A stretch of 64,000 nt of DNA from an uncultured Syntrophobacterales bacterium (GCA_903928915.1 CAIYSL010000061.1:1-64000); one strand, 5' to 3'; counted from the stretch's first letter, positions 1 through 8,007 are shown. The notes: generated by a model from the letters alone, not told the origin. Program-made: numbers and translations.

Positions 1-1
1 C

Positions 2-235
2 GCCTACATCCTCGAAGAAAAGATCGCACAGCGTGCCTCGGACATCGACATCATCTACATCACCGGGTATGGGTTCCCGCTGCACCGAGGTGGTCCGATG
101 TTCTATGCCGATACCGTCGGGCTTTCCCCGGTGGTCGCTGCGATGGAGCTGTACGCCAAAGGGCGCTACGGCCAGTTCTGGAAGCCCGCGCCCCTTCTGG
201 CGAAACTCGCCGGGGAGGGGAAGACGTTCAACTGA
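2..235 (+). CDS. 3-hydroxyacyl-CoA dehydrogenase / FadB-type C-terminus (partial, 5' end outside window)
   Basis: The open frame enters from the window edge and gives the last 77 residues of a larger protein. The sequence YGFPLHRGGPMFYADTVG followed by a short helix and an aromatic-rich tail (FWKPAPLLAKLA) is the C-terminal helical domain of the 3-hydroxyacyl-CoA dehydrogenase part of multifunctional fatty-acid oxidation enzymes (FadB/FadJ). That domain forms the dimer or active-site lid for NAD-dependent oxidation of 3-hydroxyacyl-CoA in beta-oxidation. The Rossmann domain and any hydratase domain lie outside the window, so monofunctional versus fused form cannot be decided. Confidence 0.75.
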   Translation, partial: AYILEEKIAQRASDIDIIYITGYGFPLHRGGPMFYADTVGLSPVVAAMELYAKGRYGQFWKPAPLLAKLAGEGKTFN

Positions 236-303
236 TGCCGCGTATTCCGCGGGCGATTGTGTGCCGGAAGAGTATTGCTCTGACAGCAATATACGTCAAA
301 GTA

Positions 304-367
304 GTCATTCCGGCGAAAGCCGGGAACCGGCACGAGAGACTGGATGCAGGATCGGGTCCGGCATGAC
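304..367. repeat. REP-like palindromic intergenic repeat
   Basis: A 64-bp element bounded by imperfect inverted ends GTCATTCCGG and CCGGCATGAC, with an internal hairpin CCGGCGAAAGCCGG. The same core occurs as dispersed intergenic repeats in many proteobacteria. It lies in the 182-bp gap between the FadB-type gene and the nitronate monooxygenase-like gene and could act as a transcript 3' stabiliser or attenuator. No second full copy was noticed in the window. Confidence 0.55.
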
Positions 368-417
368 AGGTTATCTGTTTTATCGCCGGAGCCATGAAGA
401 ATCGAAGGGAGAAGAAG

Positions 418-1530
418 ATGCTGAAAACCAGACTTACCGAACTACTCGGGATCAAACACCCAATCATCCAGGCCGGCATGGGCCCGTTCAGCAACAACAA
501 CCTCTGCGTCGCCACGGCGAATGCGGGCGTTCTCGGGCTCCTGTCCACGGCCGGACTGTTTGACAAGGAAGGACAGCCCTGGATCTACAAAGCCTTTGTG
601 GAGAGCGGCGAGGCGTCGATGGACGACGACATGGCAACGGTTCTCGAAAAGATCCTGAAGCGGACCTACCGGCTGACCAAGGACAAGGGCGGAATCTTCG
701 GCATCAACGTGATGGTGTCGACGGAGGTGCTCGACAAATCGAAGATCCTTCTCGAGACCGCGATCCGGGTTCGGGAAGAGAATCCCGCGATGAAGGAGCA
801 TTTCAAGGTGATCTTCACCTCGGCGGGCGATCCCGTCCCCTGGCGCGACGCGATCAAGGGTGCGGGGTTCACCTGGCTCCATGTCGTGCCGTCGGTCAAG
901 GGCGCCCTGCGCTGCAAGAAGGCGGGGGTCGATTGTGTCGTCGCCTCGGGCCACGAAGGGGGGTTCCACATCGCCTGGGAGCCGCTCCACACGATGGTGC
1001 TGCTCCCCGCGGTGATCGACGCCATCGCGGATGCCAACTACCCGGTCGTGGGGGCGGGCGGGTTCTGCGACGGCAAGACCCTGGCCGCGGCCATCGCGAT
1101 GGGGGCGGCCGGGGTGCAGATCGGGACGCGCTTTCTGGCGACCCAGGAGAGCGACTTCCATCCGCTGTGGAAGGAGCAGGTCGTCAAGACCGAGGATCGC
1201 GGGACGATCGTGGCCCGGGGCATCGTGGGGCCGGCCCGGTGGCTGAAGACCCCCTCCAGCGTGATCCATCTCCGCAACACCGTGGTCAAGTCTCCCGGCG
1301 TGTTCACCGGCGTCCCCGATGACTGGACCACCGTCCCGCTGGAGTTGATCGACTACGAGCGGAAGGGGATCGAGGCGGTCTGCACGGGCGACCGGGAGAA
1401 TGCGATGATGGCGGGGGGGGAATGCGCCCAGCGGGTGAACGACCTGCCCCCGGTCCAGGAACTCGTGGACCGGATCATGAACGAGGCCACCGAGATCGTC
1501 AGGAACATGCACAAGAATCTGGCCATCTGA
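418..1530 (+). CDS. nitronate monooxygenase / 2-nitropropane dioxygenase-like FMN protein
   Basis: A 370-aa TIM-barrel flavoprotein of the NPD/FabK-like enoyl reductase family. The N-terminus (LGIKHPIIQAGMGPFS) is the family signature. The SGHEGGF stretch near the middle carries the active-site His region, and VGAGGFCDGKTLAAAIAMGA followed by GVQIGTRFLAT is the FMN-phosphate loop. Family members oxidise nitronates or, in FabK, reduce enoyl-ACP, so substrate cannot be assigned. The ATG at 418 is preferred over the in-frame ATG at 394 because AGGGAGAAGA precedes it at good spacing. A FadB-type gene lies upstream, which leaves a fatty acid link possible. Confidence 0.8.
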   Translation: MLKTRLTELLGIKHPIIQAGMGPFSNNNLCVATANAGVLGLLSTAGLFDKEGQPWIYKAFVESGEASMDDDMATVLEKILKRTYRLTKDKGGIFGINVMVSTEVLDKSKILLETAIRVREENPAMKEHFKVIFTSAGDPVPWRDAIKGAGFTWLHVVPSVKGALRCKKAGVDCVVASGHEGGFHIAWEPLHTMVLLPAVIDAIADANYPVVGAGGFCDGKTLAAAIAMGAAGVQIGTRFLATQESDFHPLWKEQVVKTEDRGTIVARGIVGPARWLKTPSSVIHLRNTVVKSPGVFTGVPDDWTTVPLELIDYERKGIEAVCTGDRENAMMAGGECAQRVNDLPPVQELVDRIMNEATEIVRNMHKNLAI

Positions 1531-1612
1531 GAACGGGACCTTCCCGGGCGGCACGCGGGCGTAGGGTTTGCCGTCCGGGGCAAGACCACGGCGGTGGCTG
1601 CAAAGGGGATGC

Positions 1613-2095
1613 ATGCGGATCTTGGCCGATGCGGACGGGCTTCCGGGCGCCGCCAAAGAGCTGGCGACCAGGGCCGCGCTGCGCTTCCAGGTGCCCCTGA
1701 TCTTTGTGGCCAACAGGCGGATCCGGTGCGAACCGTCGGCCGTCGTTACGAGCATCGTCGTCCCGGAGGGGCCCGACGTCGCCGATGACCGCATCGTCGA
1801 GATGGCGGAGCCGGGGGACCTGGTGGTCACGGCCGATGTCCCCCTTGCGGACCGGGTAGTCACCAAGGGGGCGTTCGCCCTCGACCCGCGGGGCACGCTG
1901 TACACGGAGACCAACATCAAAGACAGGCTGGCCCTGCGGGACCTGCTGAGCGAACTCAGGGACGGCGGCATGACGACGGGCGGTCCGGCGAAGTTCAGCA
2001 GGAAGGACTGTCAGGCCTTCAGCAACCAACTGGACCGCTTTCTGGTCCGGCGGTTGAAGGCCGCTGGCCCGCCAAGGGCACAGGGGGAAGGATGA
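1613..2095 (+). CDS. YaiI/YqxD (UPF0178, DUF188) family protein
   Basis: A 160-aa PIN-like protein of the UPF0178 family, whose biochemical role is unknown. Recognisable family features are the N-terminal RILADADGLPGAAKE, the central FVANRRIR and the acidic VPEGPDVADDRIVEMAEPGDLVVTADVPLA with conserved Asp residues, which suggest metal binding as in PIN nucleases. The ATG at 1613 is chosen because the conserved domain begins directly there and AAAGGGG precedes it; the longer frame from 1568 adds non-conserved sequence. Its stop overlaps the next start by 4 nt (ATGA), so it is probably co-translated with the lipoprotein gene. Confidence 0.8.
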   Translation: MRILADADGLPGAAKELATRAALRFQVPLIFVANRRIRCEPSAVVTSIVVPEGPDVADDRIVEMAEPGDLVVTADVPLADRVVTKGAFALDPRGTLYTETNIKDRLALRDLLSELRDGGMTTGGPAKFSRKDCQAFSNQLDRFLVRRLKAAGPPRAQGEG

Positions 2096-3576
2096 AGAGA
2101 GCCGTTGTCGCGGCAGCGCTGGGTATCGTTCTGCTGCTGGCGGGCTGTTCCACTGACCGCGTGTCCGGAGAGGGACTGTACCTGCGGGCGCAGGCCCAGG
2201 ACGGGGCCGGGGCGCACCGGACCGCGCTCGACCTGTACACGCAGGCGCAGCCGCTCCTGCGCCGGGAGGGCAATACGGCGCTCCTCGGGGACTGCCGCCG
2301 GGCGATCAAGCGGCTGAGCCTCATCCTCGACAGCTACGCCGCCACCGAGCGGGACGTACGGGATACCCTCGGCCGGACCTTCCCGGGCATCTCCGAAATC
2401 ACGCTCGGCAGGCTCCTGGCGCGGATCGATTCGCGCCAGATCGAGGGGAGCCGGCAGTACTACCAGGATTTTATCAACACGGTGATCCATCTCGACCTTT
2501 CGCTGATGCAGCGGCTGCCCGAGGAGATGGAACGGAACCGGGCGGGGTATGCGCTGTTGAAGCCGTTCGTCGAGCAGCCGGGGCCTGCCGCGGGTGCGCC
2601 GTTCCGGAATCCCCGCACCTACACGGCCACGGCGACCTACGACGTCCCGCGCAACCTCCTTCCCGCCACCGGCACCCTGAAGATCTGGCAGCCGGTTCCG
2701 ATCCGCACCGACTGTCAGACCGACGTGACGATCGTCTCGGTCTCCCCACCGCAGTATGCGAAGAACCCCGCCTCGCTGGAGGGCGGGCTGGGAGACCTCT
2801 ACCTGGAAGTGCCGCTGGAGGAGTTGGCGGCCGATCTGAAGATCGAGGTCACGTTCCGCTTCCGGCACTTCGAGCAGCGATTCACCATGATCGATCCCGG
2901 CGACGTGGGGACCTACGACCGGGGCGGCGAGCTGTACCGGACCTACACCGCCTCCGGGAAGAACACCGCCGTCACCCCGGAGATCGCCGCCAAGGCCCGG
3001 GATGTGGCAGCGGGGGAACAGAACCCCTACCGCGCCGCCCGGAGGATCTATGACTACATCGTGGACGGCCTGACGTACAGCCACACCCCGCACGGCGCGC
3101 TGGGGGCGCTGAACACCCCGGAGTCGAACTGGGTCCACGAGCGCCAGTACGGCGACTGCGGGGCGCAGAGCATGTACTTCGCCGCGCTCTGCCGCAGCCT
3201 GGGGATACCCGCGCGGACGACGGGCGGGTACCAGCTGTTCCCGGGGATGGAGGGAGGCCATTTCTGGGCCGAGTTCTACCTGCCGAACTACGGGTGGATA
3301 CCGGTCGACACCTCGGTGGCGCAGATTGCCAACTACCTCCCGGAGCTGACCGCGGCCGAGAGGGCGGCGTTCAAGGATTATTTCTTCGGCAGCATGGACC
3401 ACTACCGCTGGGTGGTCCAGCGCGATGTGGACCTGCCCTTTGTCCCCGCCGCTCCCGAGCCCACGCTCCTGTCGATGACGCTGCAGTCACCCGCCCTCCT
3501 CTGCGACACGATGGACGAGATCCCGGAGGCGGTGATCTGGCCCCACTACCGGATCCGCTTCACCCGGGAGCCCTGA
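2092..3576 (+). CDS. transglutaminase-like lipoprotein
   Basis: A 494-aa secreted protein. The N-terminus is a lipoprotein signal with lipobox LLAGC (Cys19), so it is probably anchored in the envelope. The C-terminal third is a transglutaminase-like (papain-fold) domain with the triad visible as Cys356 (YGDCGAQSM), His390 (EGGHFWAEF) and Asp406 (IPVDTS). The region before it (about 170-290) matches the beta-rich segment usual ahead of bacterial transglutaminase-like domains. Bacterial members are peptidases or amidases rather than crosslinkers, and the substrate is unknown. It starts inside the yaiI-like stop codon. Confidence 0.8.
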   Translation: MKRAVVAAALGIVLLLAGCSTDRVSGEGLYLRAQAQDGAGAHRTALDLYTQAQPLLRREGNTALLGDCRRAIKRLSLILDSYAATERDVRDTLGRTFPGISEITLGRLLARIDSRQIEGSRQYYQDFINTVIHLDLSLMQRLPEEMERNRAGYALLKPFVEQPGPAAGAPFRNPRTYTATATYDVPRNLLPATGTLKIWQPVPIRTDCQTDVTIVSVSPPQYAKNPASLEGGLGDLYLEVPLEELAADLKIEVTFRFRHFEQRFTMIDPGDVGTYDRGGELYRTYTASGKNTAVTPEIAAKARDVAAGEQNPYRAARRIYDYIVDGLTYSHTPHGALGALNTPESNWVHERQYGDCGAQSMYFAALCRSLGIPARTTGGYQLFPGMEGGHFWAEFYLPNYGWIPVDTSVAQIANYLPELTAAERAAFKDYFFGSMDHYRWVVQRDVDLPFVPAAPEPTLLSMTLQSPALLCDTMDEIPEAVIWPHYRIRFTREP

Positions 3577-3666
3577 GGGTCTGCGGGTGCGGCGGGGATT
3601 CGCGAAGGTGCGGGCAGGGGGGCTTGATAAGAGGTTATCCGCATGGGTGCTGAGGTTGGAGCCCAT

Positions 3667-4056
3667 ATGGGGCTGATCATGTGGATAGCGGGCATGTCGC
3701 TTTTTGCCTTCATCGCGACCCTGATCGCCATCCCCTGGCTGGTCCTGCGCATCCCGGTGGATTATTTCGCCCAGGGCCGGCGGCCCCGGCAGGAGGCGCC
3801 CCGCCGGCATCCGCTCGTGCATGCGGCATTTCTGATCGGCAAGAACCTGCTCGGCTACCTGCTGATCCTGGCCGGGATCGTCATGCTGGCCCTCCCCGGC
3901 CAGGGGGTGCTGACGATCCTCCTGGGGATCATCCTGGCCGACATGCCGGGCAAATACCGCCTCGAACGGTGGGCCGTCTCCCGACCCGCAGTGCTCGGGG
4001 CGATCAACGCACTGCGGCGGCGCGCCGGCCGGGAGCCGCTGATTCTCGACGGATGA
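3667..4056 (+). CDS. PGPGW-family small membrane protein
   Basis: A 129-aa protein with an N-terminal transmembrane segment (about 3-25) and a second hydrophobic pair (about 58-90). The signature LPGQGVLTILLGIILADMPGK matches the putative transmembrane PGPGW family, whose function is unknown. The ATG at 3667 is favoured over the ATG at 3643 because GGAG lies 5 nt upstream of it. The C-terminal basic region (ALRRRAGREP) is probably cytoplasmic. The stop lies about 80 bp upstream of the best start of the citrate synthase-like gene. Confidence 0.65.
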   Translation: MGLIMWIAGMSLFAFIATLIAIPWLVLRIPVDYFAQGRRPRQEAPRRHPLVHAAFLIGKNLLGYLLILAGIVMLALPGQGVLTILLGIILADMPGKYRLERWAVSRPAVLGAINALRRRAGREPLILDG

Positions 4057-4133
4057 TCGCGGCCGGCAGTGCCGCCGAAACGGCCGCGGCGGCCGGTCGG
4101 GAGAGAACTGACCACACGGAGGAACGGCAGGCG

Positions 4134-4949
4134 ATGGATAGGGGCGCAGACTCGCGAGGGCAGCACAATCCCGATGCAGAGCTCCACTGGAAGACGGCGA
4201 TCAGCGAAGTTAGCTCCGGAAGGATCCTGATCCGGGGGTACGACCTGGCCGATCTGATCGGCCGCGCGACCTTCGCCGAGATGCTGTGGCTGGTGACCAT
4301 GGGGGAGCGGCCGTCCCCGGAGGTCGGGCGCGTTCTGGATGCGGTGCTGGTCTCGGCGGTGGAAGCCGGGGCGCAATCCCATTGCGTCCTTGCGGCGCGC
4401 ACCGTCGCCTCCTGCGGCGTCCCGGTCACCACGGCCATGGCCGCCGGCGCGCTTACGATCGGCAAGTACCACGGCGGCGCCGTGGAGGGGGCGATGCGTC
4501 AGCTGATCGCCATCCGTACGGAGGTGCGCTCCGGTTCTGCCTCGCTGGAGGAAGCCTGCCGGGTTGCGGTCGAGGCCCGGCTTGCCCGCCGCGAGCGTCT
4601 GGCAGGCTTCGGCTCCCGGGTCCACAAGGAGATCGACCCCCGCGCGGAGACGCTGTTTCGGATCACCCGGGAGGCGGGGTTCGCCGGCGGTTACCCGGAG
4701 CTCGCCCGGGCGGTGGAGCGGGCGCTGGAGGCGAAGGCCGGCAGGAAGCTCCCGATGAACATCGACGGCGCCTACGCCGCGATCCTCTGCGAAGTCGGGT
4801 TCCGGCCCGAGCTCGCCAACGCCCTGTTCCTCCTGTCGCGCTCGGTGGGGGTCATGGCCCACGCCTGCGAGGAGCAGGCGCGCATGCGCCCCCGGCGCTC
4901 CATCCACCCCGTCGACTGGGAGTACGACGGCCCGGCGCAGCGGAAATGA
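4134..4949 (+). CDS. short citrate synthase-fold protein (citryl-CoA lyase-like), catalytic His substituted
   Basis: A 271-aa protein with the citrate synthase fold, much shorter than the usual 370-430 aa; it corresponds to the short citryl-CoA lyase-like group. His113 in KYHGGAVEGA matches the first catalytic His, and Asp211 in MNIDGAYAA matches the catalytic Asp. At the second catalytic His the usual GFGHRV reads GFGSRV (Ser161). A His follows three residues later (VHK) but at a non-equivalent position. Synthase, lyase or regulatory roles are all open. The start at 4134 has GGAGGA upstream; an in-frame ATG at 4053, overlapping the preceding stop, is the alternative. Confidence 0.7.
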   Translation: MDRGADSRGQHNPDAELHWKTAISEVSSGRILIRGYDLADLIGRATFAEMLWLVTMGERPSPEVGRVLDAVLVSAVEAGAQSHCVLAARTVASCGVPVTTAMAAGALTIGKYHGGAVEGAMRQLIAIRTEVRSGSASLEEACRVAVEARLARRERLAGFGSRVHKEIDPRAETLFRITREAGFAGGYPELARAVERALEAKAGRKLPMNIDGAYAAILCEVGFRPELANALFLLSRSVGVMAHACEEQARMRPRRSIHPVDWEYDGPAQRK

Positions 4950-4997
4950 GAAACCCTCTGCGCCGGGGCGCCGGGGTTCGATCCCCGCGGGCGGCAG

Positions 4998-5393
4998 CTA
5001 CTTAGCGAGGGCTTTGAGGGCCTTCCTGTCGTCGGCGGTCTTGACCACGACGGTCATCTTGCCCTTGACCGGGCTTCCGTAGATGTAGGTGATATCGACT
5101 CCCGCGTCCGATATCTTCTTGGCGACCTTCTGCAGTTCGCCGAGCTTGTTGGGCATCTCTACGGTGATGACCTCGTCCGCGGCGATGTCGGCCCCCAGGG
5201 CGGCGAGGATCTTTTTCGCCTTGGCGTTGTTGTCGGTGATGAGCATGAAGAATCCCTGTTCGCCCATCTCATAGGCGCAGATGGCCTCGATGTTGACCTT
5301 TGCCGCCGTGATGAACGACGCCACCTCCGACAGTAACCCGATCTTGCTGGGGAGGGAAAAACTGAGCTGCTTTACCTTGTTCGCCTTGGCCAT
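4998..5393 (-). CDS. tandem ACT-domain protein
   Basis: A 131-aa protein made almost entirely of two ACT domains (about 8-70 and 75-130). The first begins QLSFSLPSKIGLLSEVASFI and the second ITVEMPNKLGELQKVAKKI, each with the Gly that usually contacts an amino acid ligand. Stand-alone double-ACT proteins bind amino acids and act as allosteric or regulatory partners; no catalytic domain is present. It converges with the citrate synthase-like gene. GGAGAAA precedes the ATG at suitable spacing. The partner is unknown, but two amino-acid biosynthetic operons lie elsewhere in the window. Confidence 0.85.
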   Translation of the reverse strand: MAKANKVKQLSFSLPSKIGLLSEVASFITAAKVNIEAICAYEMGEQGFFMLITDNNAKAKKILAALGADIAADEVITVEMPNKLGELQKVAKKISDAGVDITYIYGSPVKGKMTVVVKTADDRKALKALAK

Positions 5394-5712
5394 GTGCTGT
5401 TTCTCCTTTCATCGGTGTGGATAGGGCGGAGCCCGCCCCCGGATAATCGCGTGACACAACCCGTGCCGCAGGCCTGCCTGCGGCGGTGAACTGCGGCGCG
5501 CCGCGGCCGCAGCGAACAAGCCGGGCCTCGCTGCAATTCAGTGCGGCATGGCTGCATCATATCCGGCGGGGCCGACGGCGTCAAACAGTTCTTTCGCCGG
5601 GTTGCGGGGCGGGAGGGGAGCGAAGACTCCCGGCGGCACGCCGCGGGGAGTTGCACAGGGGGGTGAGACGATGATCGGATACATGTAGCGACACGAACGC
5701 GCGCTGAACGAG
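5394..5712. other. intergenic region with GC-rich hairpins
   Basis: A divergent intergenic region of 319 bp. It holds two strong palindromes: CCGCAGGC-CT-GCCTGCGG at 5466-5483 and CTGCGGC-N8-GCCGCAG at 5491-5512. Neither is followed by a T-run, so they are not typical intrinsic terminators. No convincing coding sequence or RNA gene was seen. Confidence 0.5.
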
Positions 5713-6054
5713 GTGCGGGGAAAAGACCTTTCCGCCGGGGCATGGGGAGAGCTGCTCGACCATCACGCTGCCCAGATCCGGTGGATGCAGCATGAACGGC
5801 TCGTCCACCTCATCGTGACGCTGTTCGTCTGCCTGTTCGCGCTGCTCACCCTGGGGTTCACCGTCATCAACCCGAGCCTCGCCGGTTTTTCCCTGACGGG
5901 GTTGCTGCTCATCCTGGCGGCGGCATACCTCATCCACTATTACCGTCTCGAAAACCGCCTCCAGCGCTGGTACGACCTGGCGAATGAGCTCCGGAGCCGC
6001 CGGCTCGCCGCCGAAGCCCCGCCGTCCGCCCCTTCCGGACATAATCCGGCCTGA
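5713..6054 (+). CDS. small two-helix membrane protein, unknown function
   Basis: A 113-aa protein with two adjacent hydrophobic helices (about 31-53 and 57-78) followed by an amphipathic, basic helix (YYRLENRLQRWYDLANELRS). It is not recognised as a named family. A GTG at 5713 is the first usable start after an in-frame stop at 5686-5688; the ribosome-binding site is weak, so the start is uncertain. The last six codons lie in the first unit of a 20-bp tandem repeat (6036-6090), so the C-terminus may have been altered by that repeat. Confidence 0.5.
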   Translation: MRGKDLSAGAWGELLDHHAAQIRWMQHERLVHLIVTLFVCLFALLTLGFTVINPSLAGFSLTGLLLILAAAYLIHYYRLENRLQRWYDLANELRSRRLAAEAPPSAPSGHNPA

Positions 6055-6090
6055 GCGGACAGAATCCGACCTGAGCGGACAGAATCCCCT
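6036..6090. repeat. 20-bp tandem repeat, 2.75 units
   Basis: Units run 6036-6055, 6056-6075 and 6076-6090. The consensus is CGGACAGAATCCGACCTGAG; the first unit differs at two positions and the third stops after 15 bases. The repeat overlaps the stop codon of the small membrane protein gene and lies 110-165 bp upstream of the sigma-54-like promoter of the hydrogenase operon. It could simply be slippage, or a multi-copy activator site. Confidence 0.7.
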
Positions 6091-6200
6091 GGCGCCCGGG
6101 CCGGATGTCCTGCCCCCCCCCAGCCCTTCCGTGCTGCGTATCCATCGGTATGATAGAGACTTTCCCTGTTGGGAAAGAATGCCGCCTCTCCCAAGGGCGA

Positions 6201-6217
6201 TTGGCACGACCTTTGTA
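6201..6217 (+). promoter_or_regulatory. sigma-54-like (-24/-12) promoter
   Basis: The sequence TTGGCACGACCTTTGTA fits the sigma-54 consensus YTGGCACGRNNNTTGCW at every defined position except the -12 C, which is T. The GG and -12 elements have the correct spacing. It points into the hydrogenase operon, and a 7-bp inverted repeat lies directly upstream. Many NiFe hydrogenase operons are known to be sigma-54 dependent. No sigma-54 activator gene is present in the window. Confidence 0.45.
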
Positions 6218-6393
6218 TCATTCCTGGTGACGACATCAGGATTGTACCGGGAGTGGACCGGTTGCACCGCGGATACTGCACAGGGCGGGATACTTCGGCG
6301 CGGGGAATAGGCCCGTAGCGCGGAATGAACGCTGCTTGTGACTCGCTGCCCCTCTCTCTCCCCGCCCCAGGTATGCCGTACGATGTCTGAAAG

Positions 6394-6423
6394 TTGACAT
6401 TCGGGAGCATCGATAGGCATAAG
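6394..6423 (+). promoter_or_regulatory. sigma-70-like promoter upstream of hydrogenase operon
   Basis: A perfect -35 TTGACA (6394-6399) is followed after 17-18 bp by GCATAA/CATAAG, a weak -10. It is nearer to the first gene than the sigma-54-like site and would give a UTR of about 95 nt. Which site is used cannot be decided from sequence. Confidence 0.35.
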
Positions 6424-6525
6424 ATTGACGGTCTGTCATGGCGGCATCGGTAGGGCACCTCGCCCACCTCTGTCGCGTCCTTTGCAGGCCTCCTCCCGAA
6501 GCTGAAAGAAAGGAGCCACCGCATC

Positions 6526-7053
6526 GTGCCCACTCTTCTGGAAACGCGTGCCTCGCTGCAGGAGGCGATGGTATTTCTCGGGGCCCTCGCCAGCGGCATC
6601 GAACAGGCGATCGGCGAATCGGCCAACAGTATCTCCTACCTCGCCGGGAAGCACCTGGGGATGGCCTTCTCCGAGGACGCCCCGCGGACCGGCGACATCG
6701 AACAGGCGCTGCGGTCGGTCACGGAGATCCTGCAGAAGAACAACTGCCTGTGGCAGTTCGAGCCGTTTCAGCCCCATGACCGCCCCGCCCTTGTCGAGAC
6801 GACCGACGCGGGGGACCAGGTCCTGCTGGTGTTTAGGGACTGCATGATCCGGCAGTCGCTGTTCAGGTTCGGCCACCACCAGAAGGGGTCCCTCTGCAAC
6901 ATGATGTACGGGTTCTTCTCCGGCGCGCTGTTGAACATCATGCGGCGCGATTCCACCCTCGAGATCCTCCACGCCGGGGAGAACGGCTGTTACAAGAAAC
7001 TGACCGTCGGGCGGACCGTCTCGGCCGACACCTCCCTGCCGGAAAGGGGATAA
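6526..7053 (+). CDS. V4R-like three-Cys protein 1 (hydrogenase operon)
   Basis: A 175-aa protein, first gene of the hydrogenase operon, starting at GTG with AGGAG 10 nt upstream. The overall pattern, ending in LHAGENGCYKKLTV, resembles V4R (4-vinyl reductase-like) small-molecule-binding domains. It is clearly alignable with the protein at 9669-10127: AGKHLGMAF/AGRDTAKKY, FRDCMIRQ/FDRCILRD, GSLCNMMYGFFSGALLNI/GAMCRLFHAYFDGIVNEL. Three cysteines (106, 124, 155) are shared with near-identical spacing, suggesting a metal, heme or redox site. Function is unknown; a sensory, assembly or electron-transfer adaptor role for the hydrogenase is inferred from position. Confidence 0.7.
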   Translation: MPTLLETRASLQEAMVFLGALASGIEQAIGESANSISYLAGKHLGMAFSEDAPRTGDIEQALRSVTEILQKNNCLWQFEPFQPHDRPALVETTDAGDQVLLVFRDCMIRQSLFRFGHHQKGSLCNMMYGFFSGALLNIMRRDSTLEILHAGENGCYKKLTVGRTVSADTSLPERG

Positions 7054-7056
7054 GCG

Positions 7057-8007
7057 ATGGAAAACGCCGCTCCGAACAACGCCGTCACCGTGAACATAGA
7101 ATGGTTGAGCGACTGTGGGGGATGCCACGTGGCGATCGTCGACCTGCACGAGAAGATCCTCCAGGTCCTGCAATCGGTCTCGATCCAGCGCTGCCCGGTG
7201 CTGACCGATCAGAAGGGGTATCCGCCGGCCCGCGTCGGCCTGGTGTCCGGGGCGATCCGCACCGAGCATGACCGCCATGCAGCCGAAGAGATGCGCAAGA
7301 GCTGCGAACTGATCATCGCCTGGGGCTCCTGCGCGGTCTACGGAGGGATCGTCGGCGCCGGGATCGTCCACAGCCGCCGGGAGATCTTCGACACGGTGTA
7401 CGGGAACAACAAGACGACCCTGACCCACGCCGATCCGACGAGCCGCGTCTCGCCTTTCGAGCAGAGCGTCCTGCCGCTCGACCGGGTGATCGACGTGGAC
7501 CTGTACCTTCCCGGCTGTCCCCCCCACCCGGCCTTCGTGTTCGACGCCCTGATCGCTCTGGTCGAGGGACGGACCCCGAAGGCGACCAAGAAGACGGTGT
7601 GCAGCCGCTGCACCCGCAGGATGGAAAAGACGGACGTCGACCGGATCAGATCCGCATCCGAGGGGATCCCGGACCCCGAGAAGTGCTTCCTGAGCCAGGG
7701 ATACATCTGCATGGGGTCGACGACGCTCGACCGCTGCCTGTCCCCCTGTCCCACCAACGGGGTGGTATGCACGGGGTGCGCCGGGGCCACCATGCAGATC
7801 CTCACCGAGCCCAACCGGGACATCCGCACGGAGATCGCCGAGCGGATGTCGCGGCTCACCGCCATTCCCCGCGACGCCGTGGTCAGGGAGATCGAGCGGA
7901 CGGCGAAGTCGCACTATTCCTACACCATGGCCACTTCGATGATCGGGGAGAAACCGACCTTCCTGATCAGGAAATGGCTCGCAGACGCGGAGGCAACTTA
8001 TGAATAG
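7057..8007 (+). CDS. [NiFe] hydrogenase small subunit (group 3-like, MvhG type)
   Basis: A 316-aa electron-transfer subunit without a Tat signal, so cytoplasmic. Proximal-cluster ligands are Cys20/Cys23 (LSDCGGCHV), Cys92 (WGSCAVYGG) and Cys154 (LPGCPPHP). A C-terminal Cys-rich extension (Cys182, 185, 210, 218, 227, 231, 238, 241) supplies ligands for further Fe-S clusters, as in MvhG/F420-non-reducing-type small subunits. It follows the V4R-like gene by 3 nt and overlaps the large subunit by 8 nt. No MvhD, HdrA or diaphorase genes follow, so the electron partner is probably the small ferredoxin encoded downstream. Confidence 0.9.
   Translation: MENAAPNNAVTVNIEWLSDCGGCHVAIVDLHEKILQVLQSVSIQRCPVLTDQKGYPPARVGLVSGAIRTEHDRHAAEEMRKSCELIIAWGSCAVYGGIVGAGIVHSRREIFDTVYGNNKTTLTHADPTSRVSPFEQSVLPLDRVIDVDLYLPGCPPHPAFVFDALIALVEGRTPKATKKTVCSRCTRRMEKTDVDRIRSASEGIPDPEKCFLSQGYICMGSTTLDRCLSPCPTNGVVCTGCAGATMQILTEPNRDIRTEIAERMSRLTAIPRDAVVREIERTAKSHYSYTMATSMIGEKPTFLIRKWLADAEATYE

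Larger units (their letters stand above)
6091..6525 (+). other. upstream region of the hydrogenase operon
   Basis: This is the longest non-coding stretch near the hydrogenase genes. It contains the inverted repeat CTTTCCC-TGTT-GGGAAAG (6160-6177) about 25 bp before a sigma-54-like promoter, then a sigma-70-like promoter at 6394-6423. If transcription starts at the sigma-54 site the 5' UTR is almost 300 nt. Frames inside it are shadows without support, and no riboswitch was recognised. Confidence 0.5.

Noticed and set aside
5466-5512. Tandem palindromes considered as an intrinsic terminator of the ACT gene region
   Set aside because: They lie in the divergent upstream region, not downstream of a gene, and have no T-run.
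6438-6779. Small plus-strand frame at the start of the hydrogenase operon
   Set aside because: Overlaps the V4R-like gene in another frame, no ribosome-binding site, Arg/Pro-rich translation.
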